From NCBI RefSeq assembly GCF_900099925.1, contig NZ_FNDE01000014.1, forward strand, positions 1-64,000: a stretch of DNA of 64,000 nucleotides. The letters are read 5' to 3'. Of this stretch, positions 1 through 7,901 are shown in pieces. Made by a program: the position numbers and the translations under genes. The number at the start of each line of letters is the position of its first letter. Position 1 is the stretch's first letter. The notes beneath the pieces were generated by a model. The model was not told the origin of the DNA and searched no databases. It saw only the letters and a program-made list of their open reading frames with translations. The stretch is from Aneurinibacillus thermoaerophilus (GTDB lineage: Bacteria; Bacillota; Bacilli; Aneurinibacillales; Aneurinibacillaceae).

Positions 1-302
1 ATCTAGAGCACGGAAGTGCCCACTATCTTTTTCAAGTCATCTCTCGCCGCTATGAACGTGGTTCTATCATCATGACCTCCAACAAGTCATTTGGTGAATG
101 GGGAGAAGTATTGGGAGATCCAGTTATTGCGACAGCGATGTTGGATCGACTTCTGCATCATTCTCGTATCTTTAACATGAAAGGTGAAAGCTACAGATTA
201 CGGGAAAAGAAGGCTGCATCACGAAAACAGAAGGGTTCGTGAGGAGCCCTTCTGGGGAATTTTAAAACGGCGATTTTGGGGAAGTTATAGCCGGCCTTGA
301 CA
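1..302 (+). mobile_element. Right end of an IS21-family insertion sequence
   Basis: After the istB stop there are about 60 bases containing two related blocks that begin TGGGGAA (near 253 and 277), then GCCGGCCTTGACA. Repeated short blocks near a terminus that ends in CA are characteristic of IS21-family ends, so the element probably ends at about 302. The left end, the full length and any target duplication are outside the window. Confidence 0.7.
3..242 (+). CDS. istB: IS21-family helper ATPase IstB, C-terminal part
   Basis: The reading frame enters from the left edge and ends at the TGA at 240-242, giving the last 79 residues of an IstB-like AAA+ ATPase, the transposition helper of IS21-family elements. 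Typical C-terminal IstB features are visible: ISRRYERGS, then IIMTSNKSFGEWGE (the sensor-1-type region), then ATAMLDRLLHHSRI and a basic tail. The N-terminal Walker motifs lie outside the window. Directly downstream is the IS terminal sequence, so istA and the rest of istB should lie to the left. Whether the element is intact cannot be judged here. Confidence 0.9.
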   Translation, partial: LEHGSAHYLFQVISRRYERGSIIMTSNKSFGEWGEVLGDPVIATAMLDRLLHHSRIFNMKGESYRLREKKAASRKQKGS

Positions 303-589
303 ATCGTCGTAGGAAATAACATGTTTGCTACTCCGTTCTATCAAGAATATAAGGTCCAGACACCGCTCAAAACTCATTCCCATATCTATTGCTTCGTCAG
401 CAATCTCGCCAAACGAGATAGTCGCCTATTCCTCGTGCCTTTCCATACAGCACTTCTTCCCTGTATCGACAGGAAAAATATGTTTTTGTTTTTGATTCTA
501 TAGTATCGTGAATATAGAATAAAAGGATAAAAAAGGGAGAGTTAGTAGTAGATATAACGGAAGATATGGAGACCTGGGAGGAGTTTTCT
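303..589. other. Intergenic stretch beside the IS end
   Basis: No convincing gene. On the minus strand, just outside the IS end, a frame reads through roughly 303-425 with an acidic, protein-like composition (GEIADEAIDMGMSFERC), and an AT-rich promoter-like repeat (471-536) lies upstream of it. This could be the start of a gene cut by the IS insertion, but there is no clear ribosome site or family match. Confidence 0.3.
471..536. repeat. Direct repeat copy A (about 65 bp)
   Basis: The sequence from AGGAAAAATATG to the GGG at about 536 matches 6901-6962 in the same orientation with a few substitutions and small gaps; the core TTCTATAGTATC is identical. Copy B is the upstream region of the MerR-methyltransferase gene, so copy A may be a second copy of that promoter. 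Together the two copies bracket the accessory region. Confidence 0.7.
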
Positions 590-973
590 TTGAGAAAGTA
601 TCTACTTATCGTTCTTTTCCTTTTACTTTCTGTATTTCTCACAAGGTTTGTGTTAAATAGAGAATATTATCCACCATTGCCCATCTCTTCTATAAATAAA
701 AGGGAGGCTGTTTCACGGCTTGAACATTCATCTGAAACCATCGTAAAAATAGCGGAGGAAGACGGTTATGAATGGTACATTACAAGAATGGAGCAAGGGA
801 GAGGATATAAGAATGTGACGCGAATGGTAAGTAAAAATGGTTGGACATTGAAGAATAGAGATGGAAACGGATTCTTCTTTATGAAGAAGGACCGGACTAT
901 CATTGTAACGACACAAATGTGGACAGGAAATTATATTCTCTGCAAAATACCGAATGAGTGGAGAAGTAAGTAA
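590..973 (+). CDS. Small membrane-anchored protein of unknown function
   Basis: The TTG at 590 is preferred because a strong ribosome site (GGGAGGAG, 576-583) lies 6 bases upstream; an in-frame ATG at 566 has no such site. The 127-residue product starts with a basic residue and one hydrophobic segment (about residues 3-20), then a polar domain of about 100 residues rich in aromatic and charged residues, so it is probably anchored with its C-terminus outside the cell. I do not recognise the family. It stands alone, followed by a bidirectional terminator at 1180. Confidence 0.6.
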   Translation: MRKYLLIVLFLLLSVFLTRFVLNREYYPPLPISSINKREAVSRLEHSSETIVKIAEEDGYEWYITRMEQGRGYKNVTRMVSKNGWTLKNRDGNGFFFMKKDRTIIVTTQMWTGNYILCKIPNEWRSK

Positions 974-1412
974 CTTATGGAGAGAATGTCTTTATGGTTA
1001 GCTTTAATGAGTAACAGATTCTTATTTTTCCTTTCATTCTCTCAATATTTCGAGAAAAATAAAGTCCTGACATAAAAAACGGGATAAAAAAATCGAAAAA
1101 AGCGGGATTTGTAGCAAGAGTTTATTTATTCTGGACATAGTTAGGATGAAAAAAAGAGAAAAAAACGAAAACATTTTTTAGAGAAATGGAATGGTTTTCT
1201 GTTTCTCTTTTTTTCATAGGGATAAGGGAAATATGATTATTGAATGGATAGTTATTAATAAAGGCTAAAGGCTTTTTTCACAAAGATTGTTGTTTGTAAC
1301 GTAAAATTTTTTACTGAGCTAACGGGCAGTATTATTCAGATAAAGGTATTTTCAAAACTACCCATTTATGCTATGTTAAGAGACAAAATTTTTATTAAAT
1401 TTGGAGGTTGGT
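974..1412. other. AT-rich intergenic region
   Basis: No gene is visible on either strand. It holds the hairpin at 1180-1215 and runs of A and T. The last 100 bases presumably carry the promoter of the LysE-type gene. Confidence 0.5.
1180..1215. terminator. Bidirectional hairpin terminator
   Basis: AGAGAAA (1180-1186) pairs with TTTCTCT (1202-1208), followed by a T-run and preceded on the other side by an A/T-rich run, so it could act in both directions. It follows the gene at 590-973. Confidence 0.6.
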
Positions 1413-2039
1413 ATGGGAAATTTTTATCTCTTTGTCATCACATCGATCTTACTTATTATTCTTCCCGGTCCCGATACTGGATTAGCCACGCAAAACACTA
1501 TTGCTTACGGAAAAAAAGGAGGAATCAAGACGGTTTTAGGCATTTCTACAGGGCTTATCATTCATACCTTAGCAGCAGTTTTTGGTCTTTCCGCCATTAT
1601 CGTTAAATCCGCACTATTGTTTTCTATTTTTAAATATGTTGGTGCAATCTATCTCATTTATCTAGGTATAACATCATTGTGGTCTTTAAAGAAGAAAAGA
1701 GAAGTTTCATCGAATGATGATATTCAAGCAAAATATCAGAATAAATCTCCATTTCGCCAAGGGTTTCTAACGAACCTCCTGAATCCGAAAATAGCTATCT
1801 TTTTTCTTACTTTTCTTCCACAATTTTTAACTTCTGGGAGTAACCCCTTTTTGCAATTTCTTATTATGGGAATCACTTATACTGTTTTAACCATTATTTG
1901 GTTTTTACTGTATGTGAATTTAATTGATTCTATTAGTGTATGGATGAAAAAAACATCTACACAGCGTGTCATTCAAGGAATCTCAGGATTGGTTCTTGTG
2001 GCTTTTGGAATCAAGCTTGCTCTAGAAAGAAGACCATAG
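1413..2039 (+). CDS. LysE/RhtB-family amino acid exporter
   Basis: The 208-residue product has the length and layout of the RhtB/LysE family: a hydrophobic N-terminus with the signature LPGPDTGLATQNTIAYGKKGG (split by the family's conserved P-G-P), six predicted membrane segments, a charged loop around residues 85-110, and the second conserved motif FLTNLLNPKIAIFFL (about residues 117-131). These carriers export amino acids or derivatives, often lysine or homoserine lactone-like compounds; the substrate cannot be told from sequence. The ATG at 1413 is chosen because GGAGG lies 7 bases upstream. The gene is monocistronic and AT-rich like its neighbours. Confidence 0.9.
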   Translation: MGNFYLFVITSILLIILPGPDTGLATQNTIAYGKKGGIKTVLGISTGLIIHTLAAVFGLSAIIVKSALLFSIFKYVGAIYLIYLGITSLWSLKKKREVSSNDDIQAKYQNKSPFRQGFLTNLLNPKIAIFFLTFLPQFLTSGSNPFLQFLIMGITYTVLTIIWFLLYVNLIDSISVWMKKTSTQRVIQGISGLVLVAFGIKLALERRP

Positions 2040-2149
2040 TTAACATAATTAATCGACAACCTATTTCTAACCAATTTAATTAGTTGTTTTTTATTTACCA
2101 TTAAAATCATTGGTTAACATCCAAATGATTATTCAACTAACAGGAATCA

Positions 2150-2430
2150 ATTGCGAAATAAAAGTCTGAGAACGGTTCAGCCACTTGTAATATCCGCTTC
2201 GGGAAACCTGAAACACCCGGCACATCTTCTTCACCCGAAACGTGTAGCGATGTTGATGAATAAAGGCAAAAATTATCGCTGGTCTTTGGCGAAGATGTTT
2301 TTAAGATGGCATTCTCTTCTTCTAGATCACGAATTCGCTTTTGAAGCTCGGAGAACTGGTGATTTTCGCTTCGGAATTTCTGCTTGCGTAGACTCTTATT
2401 TCTATCATAAATGTGTGTCCACTTTTTAGT
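2150..2430 (-). pseudogene. IS3-family transposase remnant (orfA end joined to orfB start)
   Basis: On the minus strand one frame reads KKWTHIYDRNKSLRKQKF followed by a leucine-zipper stretch ending RIRDLEEENAILK, the usual C-terminus of IS3-family OrfA. A second frame then gives FAFIHQHRYTFRVKKMC and FQVSRSGYYKWLNRSQ, the start of OrfB, which normally precedes the DDE catalytic core. The core and both inverted repeats are missing, and the OrfA end is scrambled. It is a decayed fragment of about 280 bp beside the restriction-modification genes. Confidence 0.75.
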
Positions 2431-2692
2431 TTAACATCATGAGGGTAAAAGAACTCAGCATGACTGAGGAAAAAGGTTATAAAATTGTACAGTCCAGAAA
2501 AGGATTTGGGGGAATTTGGTGTGGGGGAAACGAGCCTTACGCTGTCTTAAACAAAGAAAAACGAATCACTAGGCACTGGGTCGGGGTATTGCATATTATT
2601 TCACGGAATAAAACCACATAACATTTTGGCGTAACTAAGAGCAATATGGTATTATGAACTAGAAATCCTGGAAGAAAGAGAGCAAACTTTAG

Positions 2693-3355
2693 ATGAAGCC
2701 AATATTAACCATTTCAGATTTAATAGCCAAGGCAGAAGAGTTCTGTAAACTTGAGTCGCAAAAGCAGAATTCTTCATTATTTGGAATTACCGACGGAAAA
2801 GCAGTTGGTACATATGTCGAACACTCTTTCCAACAGTTTTTACAAGATTCTTTTACTATAGAAATTGGAAATTCTGCCAAGGGAATCGACCTCCCTTCAG
2901 AGTCTATAAATACTGATATAAAGGTTACTTCGATTAAACAACCTCAATCTTCTTGCCCATTTAAGTCTCCAAGAGAAAAAATCTACGGGCTTGGATATAA
3001 TTTATTACTTTTCGTTTATGATAAAAAAGACAATCCTTCAACTCAAACAACTACATTAGATTTTGTAAGCTGTGCTTTCATCGATAAAACTAGAACGGGT
3101 GATTATCAAACTACTAGAGGTATTCGGCAAATTCTCGAAAACGATGGTAACGTGGATGATTTGATAGCATATTTTTATGATAGAGCATTGCCAGGTGATG
3201 AAATTATTTATCAAGGGCTTGCCGAAGAAATTCTAAGTAATCCTCCCGTACAAGGATATTTAACTATATCAAATGCTCTTCAATGGCGATTGCAGTATAA
3301 ACGAATAGTTGACATACCTAAGAATAAAGTAGAAGGAATAGTGAAGATTATATGA
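2693..3355 (+). CDS. Type II restriction endonuclease, PD-(D/E)xK type (putative)
   Basis: The 220-residue protein is encoded immediately before, and overlapping, a DNA methyltransferase gene, the standard layout of a type II restriction-modification system. A PD-(D/E)xK-like catalytic motif is visible: Asp66 in GID, then Asp75-Ile-Lys77 (NTDIKVTS), with a possible accessory Glu43 in the helix before it. This would be the metal-dependent nuclease centre that cuts DNA at the site protected by the partner methylase. I do not recognise the specificity. The ribosome site is weak (GAAAGAG, far from the ATG), which would keep nuclease levels low. Low GC suggests transfer. Function is inferred mainly from context and motif. 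Confidence 0.7.
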   Translation: MKPILTISDLIAKAEEFCKLESQKQNSSLFGITDGKAVGTYVEHSFQQFLQDSFTIEIGNSAKGIDLPSESINTDIKVTSIKQPQSSCPFKSPREKIYGLGYNLLLFVYDKKDNPSTQTTTLDFVSCAFIDKTRTGDYQTTRGIRQILENDGNVDDLIAYFYDRALPGDEIIYQGLAEEILSNPPVQGYLTISNALQWRLQYKRIVDIPKNKVEGIVKII

Positions 3356-5085
3356 TTCAAAACAAGCGTATCTTACTGGAGTCTTCTACTCAAACTAACA
3401 TGACTATTACAGACATTAAGGCTTATAACGATACAATCTATAAAGAAACGGGTATAGTTGATTGCTTTACCTCTGTTGACGATTTTATTGAGCATGATAA
3501 GTTTGCAAATGAAGAACTGCTACAGGGTGGGAGGGAGTTTGGTGATTATCAAACTCCTCCACATCTGACTCATCAAATCTGTGAATACTTGGTTAGAAAT
3601 TACAACTGTAATCCTACTATTGTTATTGAACCTACTTTCGGGAAAGGTAACTTTATAAATTCTGTTTTAGATTTTTTTTCTAACATAAAAAAGATATATG
3701 GTGTTGAAATACAAAAAGGATATGTTTGGTATTGTAAGAAAACCTTACTGGAGAAACAAAAATTTTCAAACCAAAAACCAGATATTTATTTATACCACGA
3801 TGACATTTTTAGTCATGACTTTGATAAGAGTATTTTTAACTCTAATGAAGAGGTTTTAATTATTGGTAACCCTCCATGGGTGACTAACTCTGAACTTGGT
3901 ACTCTTGATGCAAAAAACTTACCAAATAAAAACAACTTTAAAAAACATAAGGGATTAGATGCATTAACAGGAAAAAGTAACTTCGATATTTGCGAGTATA
4001 TTATCCTGCGGATGTTAGAGACGTTTTCCAATGTTAATGGCACACTTGCGATGCTTTGTAAAAACTCGGTAGCCAAAAAAATCGTTCATGATCTTCCGAA
4101 AAGAAGATTTAACATAACTGATATTAAGCTACTAAATATAGATGCCAAAAAAGATTTTAACGCTGCAACTGAAGCCTCATTGTTTGTTGTTAGACTTGGA
4201 AAGCCATTAACAGACCAAGTTTGTAAAACTTATAAGTTAGACGAGCCTGAAAAACTTATCTCTACTTTTGGGTGGTATAATCATAAATTTGTATCCAACA
4301 TTGATAAGTATAAGCGTTCCTACCTTGTCGATAATCAATGCCAATTTGAATGGCGGTCTGGTATAAAGCACGATTGTTCTAGCGTTATGGAATTAGACAC
4401 GAAGGGAAATAAGTTGACTAACAAATTAAAAGAGATTGTGGATATCGAACGCGACTTAGTCTATGACTTACTTAAAAGTTCTGACCTTAAAGCAGGGATT
4501 TTCTCTGATTCCGTTAGAAAAAAGGTGATTATAACTCAAAAGAATATTGGAGAAAGTACCGATTATATAGAGAAACAATATCCAAAACTATGGTCTTATT
4601 TACAATCCCACAAAGATAAACTTGACGCAAGAAAGTCAAGTATCTATAAGGGAAAACCCAGTTTTTCAATTTTTGGTATAGGTGATTACTCGTTTTTACC
4701 TTATAAGGTTGCTATCTCTGGGATGTATAAAAACTCTCATTTTACCTTTATACAGCCAATTAATAATAAACCTGTCATGCTAGATGATACATGTTATTTC
4801 CTTTCTTTTAACGATTACAATACTGCGGTCTTTACCTTCGCAGTATTGAATAGCGAAGTTGTAAAGGACTTCCTTTCAGGAGTAGTTTTTCTTGATGAAA
4901 AACGTCCTTACACCAAAGATTTATTGATGCGAATTGATTTGTATAGGGCGACAGAGCAGATAACATTTGATGATATTTTATTAACACTTAAACCTTTTTC
5001 TGACAAAATAAATTTGCATAACATATCATCAGAGGCATATCAAGATTACATTGATTTATTGAAAAATAAAGCCCTCCTTCTCTAA
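3352..5085 (+). CDS. DNA adenine-type methyltransferase of a type II R-M system
   Basis: The start overlaps the nuclease stop (ATGA at 3352-3355), so the pair is translationally coupled. The 577-residue protein has the class order SAM-binding motif I (EPTFGKGNFI, about 93-102), then the catalytic NPPW (173-176), as in N6-adenine methylases of the Eco57I/TaqI type. The N-terminal GREFGDYQTP resembles the lead-in of type I and IIG methylases. The C-terminal half (about 300-577) would be the target-recognition domain. It should methylate the sequence cut by the upstream nuclease. No controller (C) protein gene is present. AT-rich, like the rest of the island. Confidence 0.88.
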   Translation: MIQNKRILLESSTQTNMTITDIKAYNDTIYKETGIVDCFTSVDDFIEHDKFANEELLQGGREFGDYQTPPHLTHQICEYLVRNYNCNPTIVIEPTFGKGNFINSVLDFFSNIKKIYGVEIQKGYVWYCKKTLLEKQKFSNQKPDIYLYHDDIFSHDFDKSIFNSNEEVLIIGNPPWVTNSELGTLDAKNLPNKNNFKKHKGLDALTGKSNFDICEYIILRMLETFSNVNGTLAMLCKNSVAKKIVHDLPKRRFNITDIKLLNIDAKKDFNAATEASLFVVRLGKPLTDQVCKTYKLDEPEKLISTFGWYNHKFVSNIDKYKRSYLVDNQCQFEWRSGIKHDCSSVMELDTKGNKLTNKLKEIVDIERDLVYDLLKSSDLKAGIFSDSVRKKVIITQKNIGESTDYIEKQYPKLWSYLQSHKDKLDARKSSIYKGKPSFSIFGIGDYSFLPYKVAISGMYKNSHFTFIQPINNKPVMLDDTCYFLSFNDYNTAVFTFAVLNSEVVKDFLSGVVFLDEKRPYTKDLLMRIDLYRATEQITFDDILLTLKPFSDKINLHNISSEAYQDYIDLLKNKALLL

Positions 5086-5099
5086 GGAGGGACTTTATT
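5065..5099. terminator. Terminator overlapping the methylase stop codon
   Basis: CCTCCTT and AAGGAGG pair around a CTCT loop, extended by AATAAAG/CTTTATT outside. The methylase stop codon (5083-5085) lies at the loop and 3' arm. The hairpin is flanked by A- and T-rich arms, so it can serve both convergent transcripts. Confidence 0.8.
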
Positions 5100-5119
5100 G
5101 TTAGAGCAAATGCATTCCT

Positions 5120-5737
5120 TTAAGAAGGTTTTCTGGTAATCAAAATCCTTGCAGCATGGCGATGGGGAATGCCACTGGAATTACAATCAAAAATCATTTC
5201 TTCAGTAAAAAGTGTTTCCCAATCCACATAATAATTTTGTAATTCGTTTCTTTGATAGAGGTATTCATTTTTTCCCCAGTCGGGTGCAATTTCAATGTCA
5301 GGATGTTCAATGAAGGCAAATAATACATTCAGTCCATCAGGTAACGTGTTTTCTTTAAAATGGTTAAATTGTTGCATCCTATTCCTTGGATGGATGTATT
5401 GTAATGTTCCAATGGAATAAATGATATCAACACTGTGAGGAAGAATAAAATGATTTACATCTCCCTCAACTGTCCGAATCGTTGTATTCATTTCACTCGC
5501 TAATTTCTTCGCCTTTGCTAATCCAGCAGGTGCAACATCCATAGCTAAAACATCAAAACCATGCTTAGCTAGGAACACACTATCCCTGCCTTCTCCTGCA
5601 CCGATATCAATCACCTTTTTGCCATGGATTTGGTCTTTAGGTATGTAACCCAAAATGCGCTGCGCTAATGTATTCGGCTCTTTTCCCCAGTAGTATTCCT
5701 CTTGTGAATACATTTCCTGTAATTGTTCTTTGTCCAT
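5120..5737 (-). CDS. Class I SAM-dependent methyltransferase (TehB-like)
   Basis: The 205-residue product has a Rossmann methyltransferase fold: motif I KVIDIGAGEGRDSVFLAK near residues 41-58, an acidic residue ending strand 2 (LAMDVA), motif II GDVNHFILP, then a YSIGTLQYIHP segment. The D-x-G-x-G-x-GRDS pattern is shared with TehB-type tellurite or thiopurine methyltransferases; the substrate is unknown. The start at 5737 is chosen because GGAGG lies 8 bases upstream. It runs convergently with the R-M genes and downstream of another methyltransferase gene. Confidence 0.8.
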   Translation of the reverse strand: MDKEQLQEMYSQEEYYWGKEPNTLAQRILGYIPKDQIHGKKVIDIGAGEGRDSVFLAKHGFDVLAMDVAPAGLAKAKKLASEMNTTIRTVEGDVNHFILPHSVDIIYSIGTLQYIHPRNRMQQFNHFKENTLPDGLNVLFAFIEHPDIEIAPDWGKNEYLYQRNELQNYYVDWETLFTEEMIFDCNSSGIPHRHAARILITRKPS

Positions 5738-5818
5738 TGTAAATTCCTCCAACCCTTTATGTTCGTACACTTTGAATCATAAAGGTTTACGTAACGAGAA
5801 GGTCAAGAACAATGATTG

Positions 5819-6871
5819 TTAGATGGGTACCGCATAAACAATATAAAGGAAGTCATTAATTTGATGGTATTTGGTAATGTATCTATTTTTGTCGAACCAT
5901 TCAAGTAAATCAGTTAGAATGGAGTAGTATTCATCCTGAATGGCTTTAACAGTATTATTCATACCTTTTTCGGACAAATCTTGCAGATACTCGACTTGTT
6001 TTTTCCTGTTTTCAAACATCAAATCCGCAATACAAATTCTCCCATGTGGTTTTAATACTCTACGCATTTCAGTTAAAGCTAATTTTTTTTGTTCGTGGGT
6101 AAGATGGTGGAAGGCAAAGCTGGTTACTACAAAATCAAAATCTTCATCAAGGTAAGGGATGGCAAGGAAATTTCCAAGTTTCGTTTCCATATTCGGGAAT
6201 TTCCGCCGACATTGCTTCAACATTTCTTTTGATTGGTCTATTGCTGCCATCTTAATGTTCCTGGTTAAGAATTTACCTGCTAAGTTTCCCGTTCCATTTC
6301 CAATGTCTAACCCCCATTCGTTTTGTTGTGGCGAGACCCATTGAACGATCATATCAAGGGCTTCTTCATAATTTTGATATTCGTCATTATTGTTCCGTAC
6401 ATATTCATCGTGGCTACTTGCTTTATGGTCAAAATTCCATTTATCATACCAATTCTTTCTTGATTCCCTAAGTCTTTTTGACCCTTCTGCAAGCTCGAAA
6501 ATATTATGTAAGTCAAGAGATTGTTGTTGTTTCATCAATCCAATCATCTGGTCTGTTGTTTCGAGAATTTGCTTTAATTCTAACCATTGTGAAAACATGA
6601 CTGAACGTTGGAGTTCAAGATAATACAGGAGTTCCTCCTTATCTTCTTTATCTACCTCTGCTAAGGCTTTTTTTATGTCTTCAATGGTCATTCCTGCTTC
6701 CCGTAATGATAGGATGGTTTGCAGTCGCCATATCTCTTTCTCGGTAAAAGTACGATATTGATTGTGCTCCTGCTTAACAGGAGAGATTAACCCTTTTTCT
6801 TCATAAAAGCGAATAGCTCTTGGGGAAATGTTTAGTTTATTAGCTATCTCTTTGATTTTCATTATGTTCAT
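5819..6871 (-). CDS. MerR-family regulator fused to a SAM-dependent methyltransferase
   Basis: Residues 4-70 form a MerR winged helix-turn-helix (IKEIANKLNISPRAIRFYEEKGLI, given here in part, then the second helix-wing). A coiled region (about 75-150) follows, then a class I methyltransferase domain with motif I GLDIGNGTGNLAGKF near residue 190 and post-motif SFAFHHLTHEQ. In MerR proteins the C-terminal domain senses the ligand; here it could be an enzyme that detoxifies the inducer, as proposed for similar fusions. The start at 6871 follows AAGGAAG. The upstream region is copy B of the direct repeat and probably holds an autoregulated promoter. Confidence 0.85.
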   Translation of the reverse strand: MNIMKIKEIANKLNISPRAIRFYEEKGLISPVKQEHNQYRTFTEKEIWRLQTILSLREAGMTIEDIKKALAEVDKEDKEELLYYLELQRSVMFSQWLELKQILETTDQMIGLMKQQQSLDLHNIFELAEGSKRLRESRKNWYDKWNFDHKASSHDEYVRNNNDEYQNYEEALDMIVQWVSPQQNEWGLDIGNGTGNLAGKFLTRNIKMAAIDQSKEMLKQCRRKFPNMETKLGNFLAIPYLDEDFDFVVTSFAFHHLTHEQKKLALTEMRRVLKPHGRICIADLMFENRKKQVEYLQDLSEKGMNNTVKAIQDEYYSILTDLLEWFDKNRYITKYHQINDFLYIVYAVPI

Positions 6872-6900
6872 AAAAACGAATCTTCCTTTTGAGTTTGAAT

Positions 6901-6962
6901 AGGAAAAATTTGTTTTTTTTAATTCTATAGTATCATAAATATAAAATAAAAGAATAAAAGGG
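6901..6962. repeat. Direct repeat copy B, also the merR upstream region
   Basis: This copy matches 471-536 in the same orientation, including an identical TTCTATAGTATC. On the minus strand it reads as an AT-rich promoter (candidate -10 TACTAT) ahead of the MerR-methyltransferase start. Its right edge abuts a proline dehydrogenase fragment, suggesting a recombination junction. Confidence 0.7.
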
Positions 6963-7132
6963 CAACATCTGATGAAAAATGGATGAGTCAAATAAGAAAA
7001 TTGGGTTACCTTAATAGCCCTAATGTTGAAGTAGAAATGCCGTATGGTATTAGACAAGGTTTTATGAAACAGTTAAAAGATAATGGCTATAAAACAAGGG
7101 TATACGTAACGTATGGAAAGACCTATTTTTGA
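6962..7132 (+). pseudogene. Proline dehydrogenase C-terminal fragment
   Basis: A frame of 56 codons with no proper start reads ATSDEKWMSQIRKLGY, then VEVEMPYGIRQGFMKQL, then GYKTRVYVTYGKTYF and a stop. This matches the C-terminal part of FAD-dependent proline dehydrogenases, where FEFQMLYGIR is followed by GYKVRVYVPYG. The rest of the gene, including the FAD-binding barrel, is absent, and the usual last residues after the YG motif are replaced. It starts exactly where repeat copy B ends. Confidence 0.75.
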
Positions 7133-7183
7133 TTGTTTTTATCAATATACTGTTCAGCTTCAATTAACCGTTTAACAGCACGC

Positions 7184-7582
7184 CTAACGTTTACGTCGAA
7201 TAATAAACCCGTTATCGACCTTCTCGAATCCAACCTTTGGGTAATAATCCATTGCATTGGGTGCAGATAGTAGGATAAGAGCCACCTCTTCACCGATGAC
7301 TTTTCTTATCCTCTTTATCAGTTCCTTACCGATTCCATTCTTTTGATAATCTTTATCGACAGCCAAATCAGAAAGATAACAACAATAACTGAAATCTGTT
7401 AAGGCACGAGCAATCCCAACCAACTTATTGTTATCCCAGGCGGTCAAAATAATATTTGCGTGGTCTAACATTTTCTGAATCCGCTCTTTTTGTTCGATTG
7501 GACGTGTTATCCCGCTCTTTTTAAAGACCTGTACAACATCTTCGGCTTTAACTGGCTCGTTGTATTTATAAATGATTTCCAT
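7184..7582 (-). CDS. GNAT-family N-acetyltransferase
   Basis: The 132-residue protein has the GNAT acetyl-CoA site: the strand LSDLAVDKDYQKNGIGKELI holds the motif A signature Q-x-x-G-I-G (about residues 77-88), followed by LLSAPNAMDYYPKVGF, the conserved motif B region. The substrate is unknown; close architectures acetylate amines or peptides. The start ATG (7582) follows GAGGAGG at a good distance. It ends the accessory region and is monocistronic. Confidence 0.88.
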   Translation of the reverse strand: MEIIYKYNEPVKAEDVVQVFKKSGITRPIEQKERIQKMLDHANIILTAWDNNKLVGIARALTDFSYCCYLSDLAVDKDYQKNGIGKELIKRIRKVIGEEVALILLSAPNAMDYYPKVGFEKVDNGFIIRRKR

Positions 7583-7901
7583 AATATAGGATACCTCCTC
7601 TTTATAATTATACCAATTATTATAATATATATCACTACTTTTGATAGAAAAGGGTTCAGTCTTACCTGGCGAAAGTTGAAAAAACGGTTCAATTTTATTC
7701 AGCGATTATACCAAGGGCAATGACATGTCTCTATTTTCTAGAAATCTTGGTCAGAAATTTTAACGTATAAGGCAACCGATTCGTCCAATAATCATTTTTG
7801 TCGGGTTACTTTTTTGAAACGTATATAGCGAGACGAAGACACATGGTATACTTATAAAATAATAATAAAAAGACACTAAATGAAAATAAGGGTTGTAACA
7901 A
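7583..7901. other. Intergenic region upstream of the sensor kinase
   Basis: No intact gene. A short plus-strand frame ending at 7723 (DRKGFSLTWRKLKKRFNF) looks protein-like and may be the tail of a deleted gene. The last 100 bases presumably carry the kinase promoter. Confidence 0.3.

Noticed and set aside
397-642. Minus-strand frame of 81 codons overlapping the gene at 590
   Set aside because: No ribosome site, opposite to a better-supported gene, and its sequence mostly translates the AT-rich repeat.
2439-2621. Plus-strand frame of 60 codons before the R-M genes
   Set aside because: No family resemblance, no usable ribosome site and odd composition; probably chance between the IS remnant and the nuclease gene.
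7645-7723. Short plus-strand protein-like tail (DRKGFSLTWRKLKK)
   Set aside because: Only about 26 codons with no start; cannot be assigned to a gene, so noted only in the intergenic entry.
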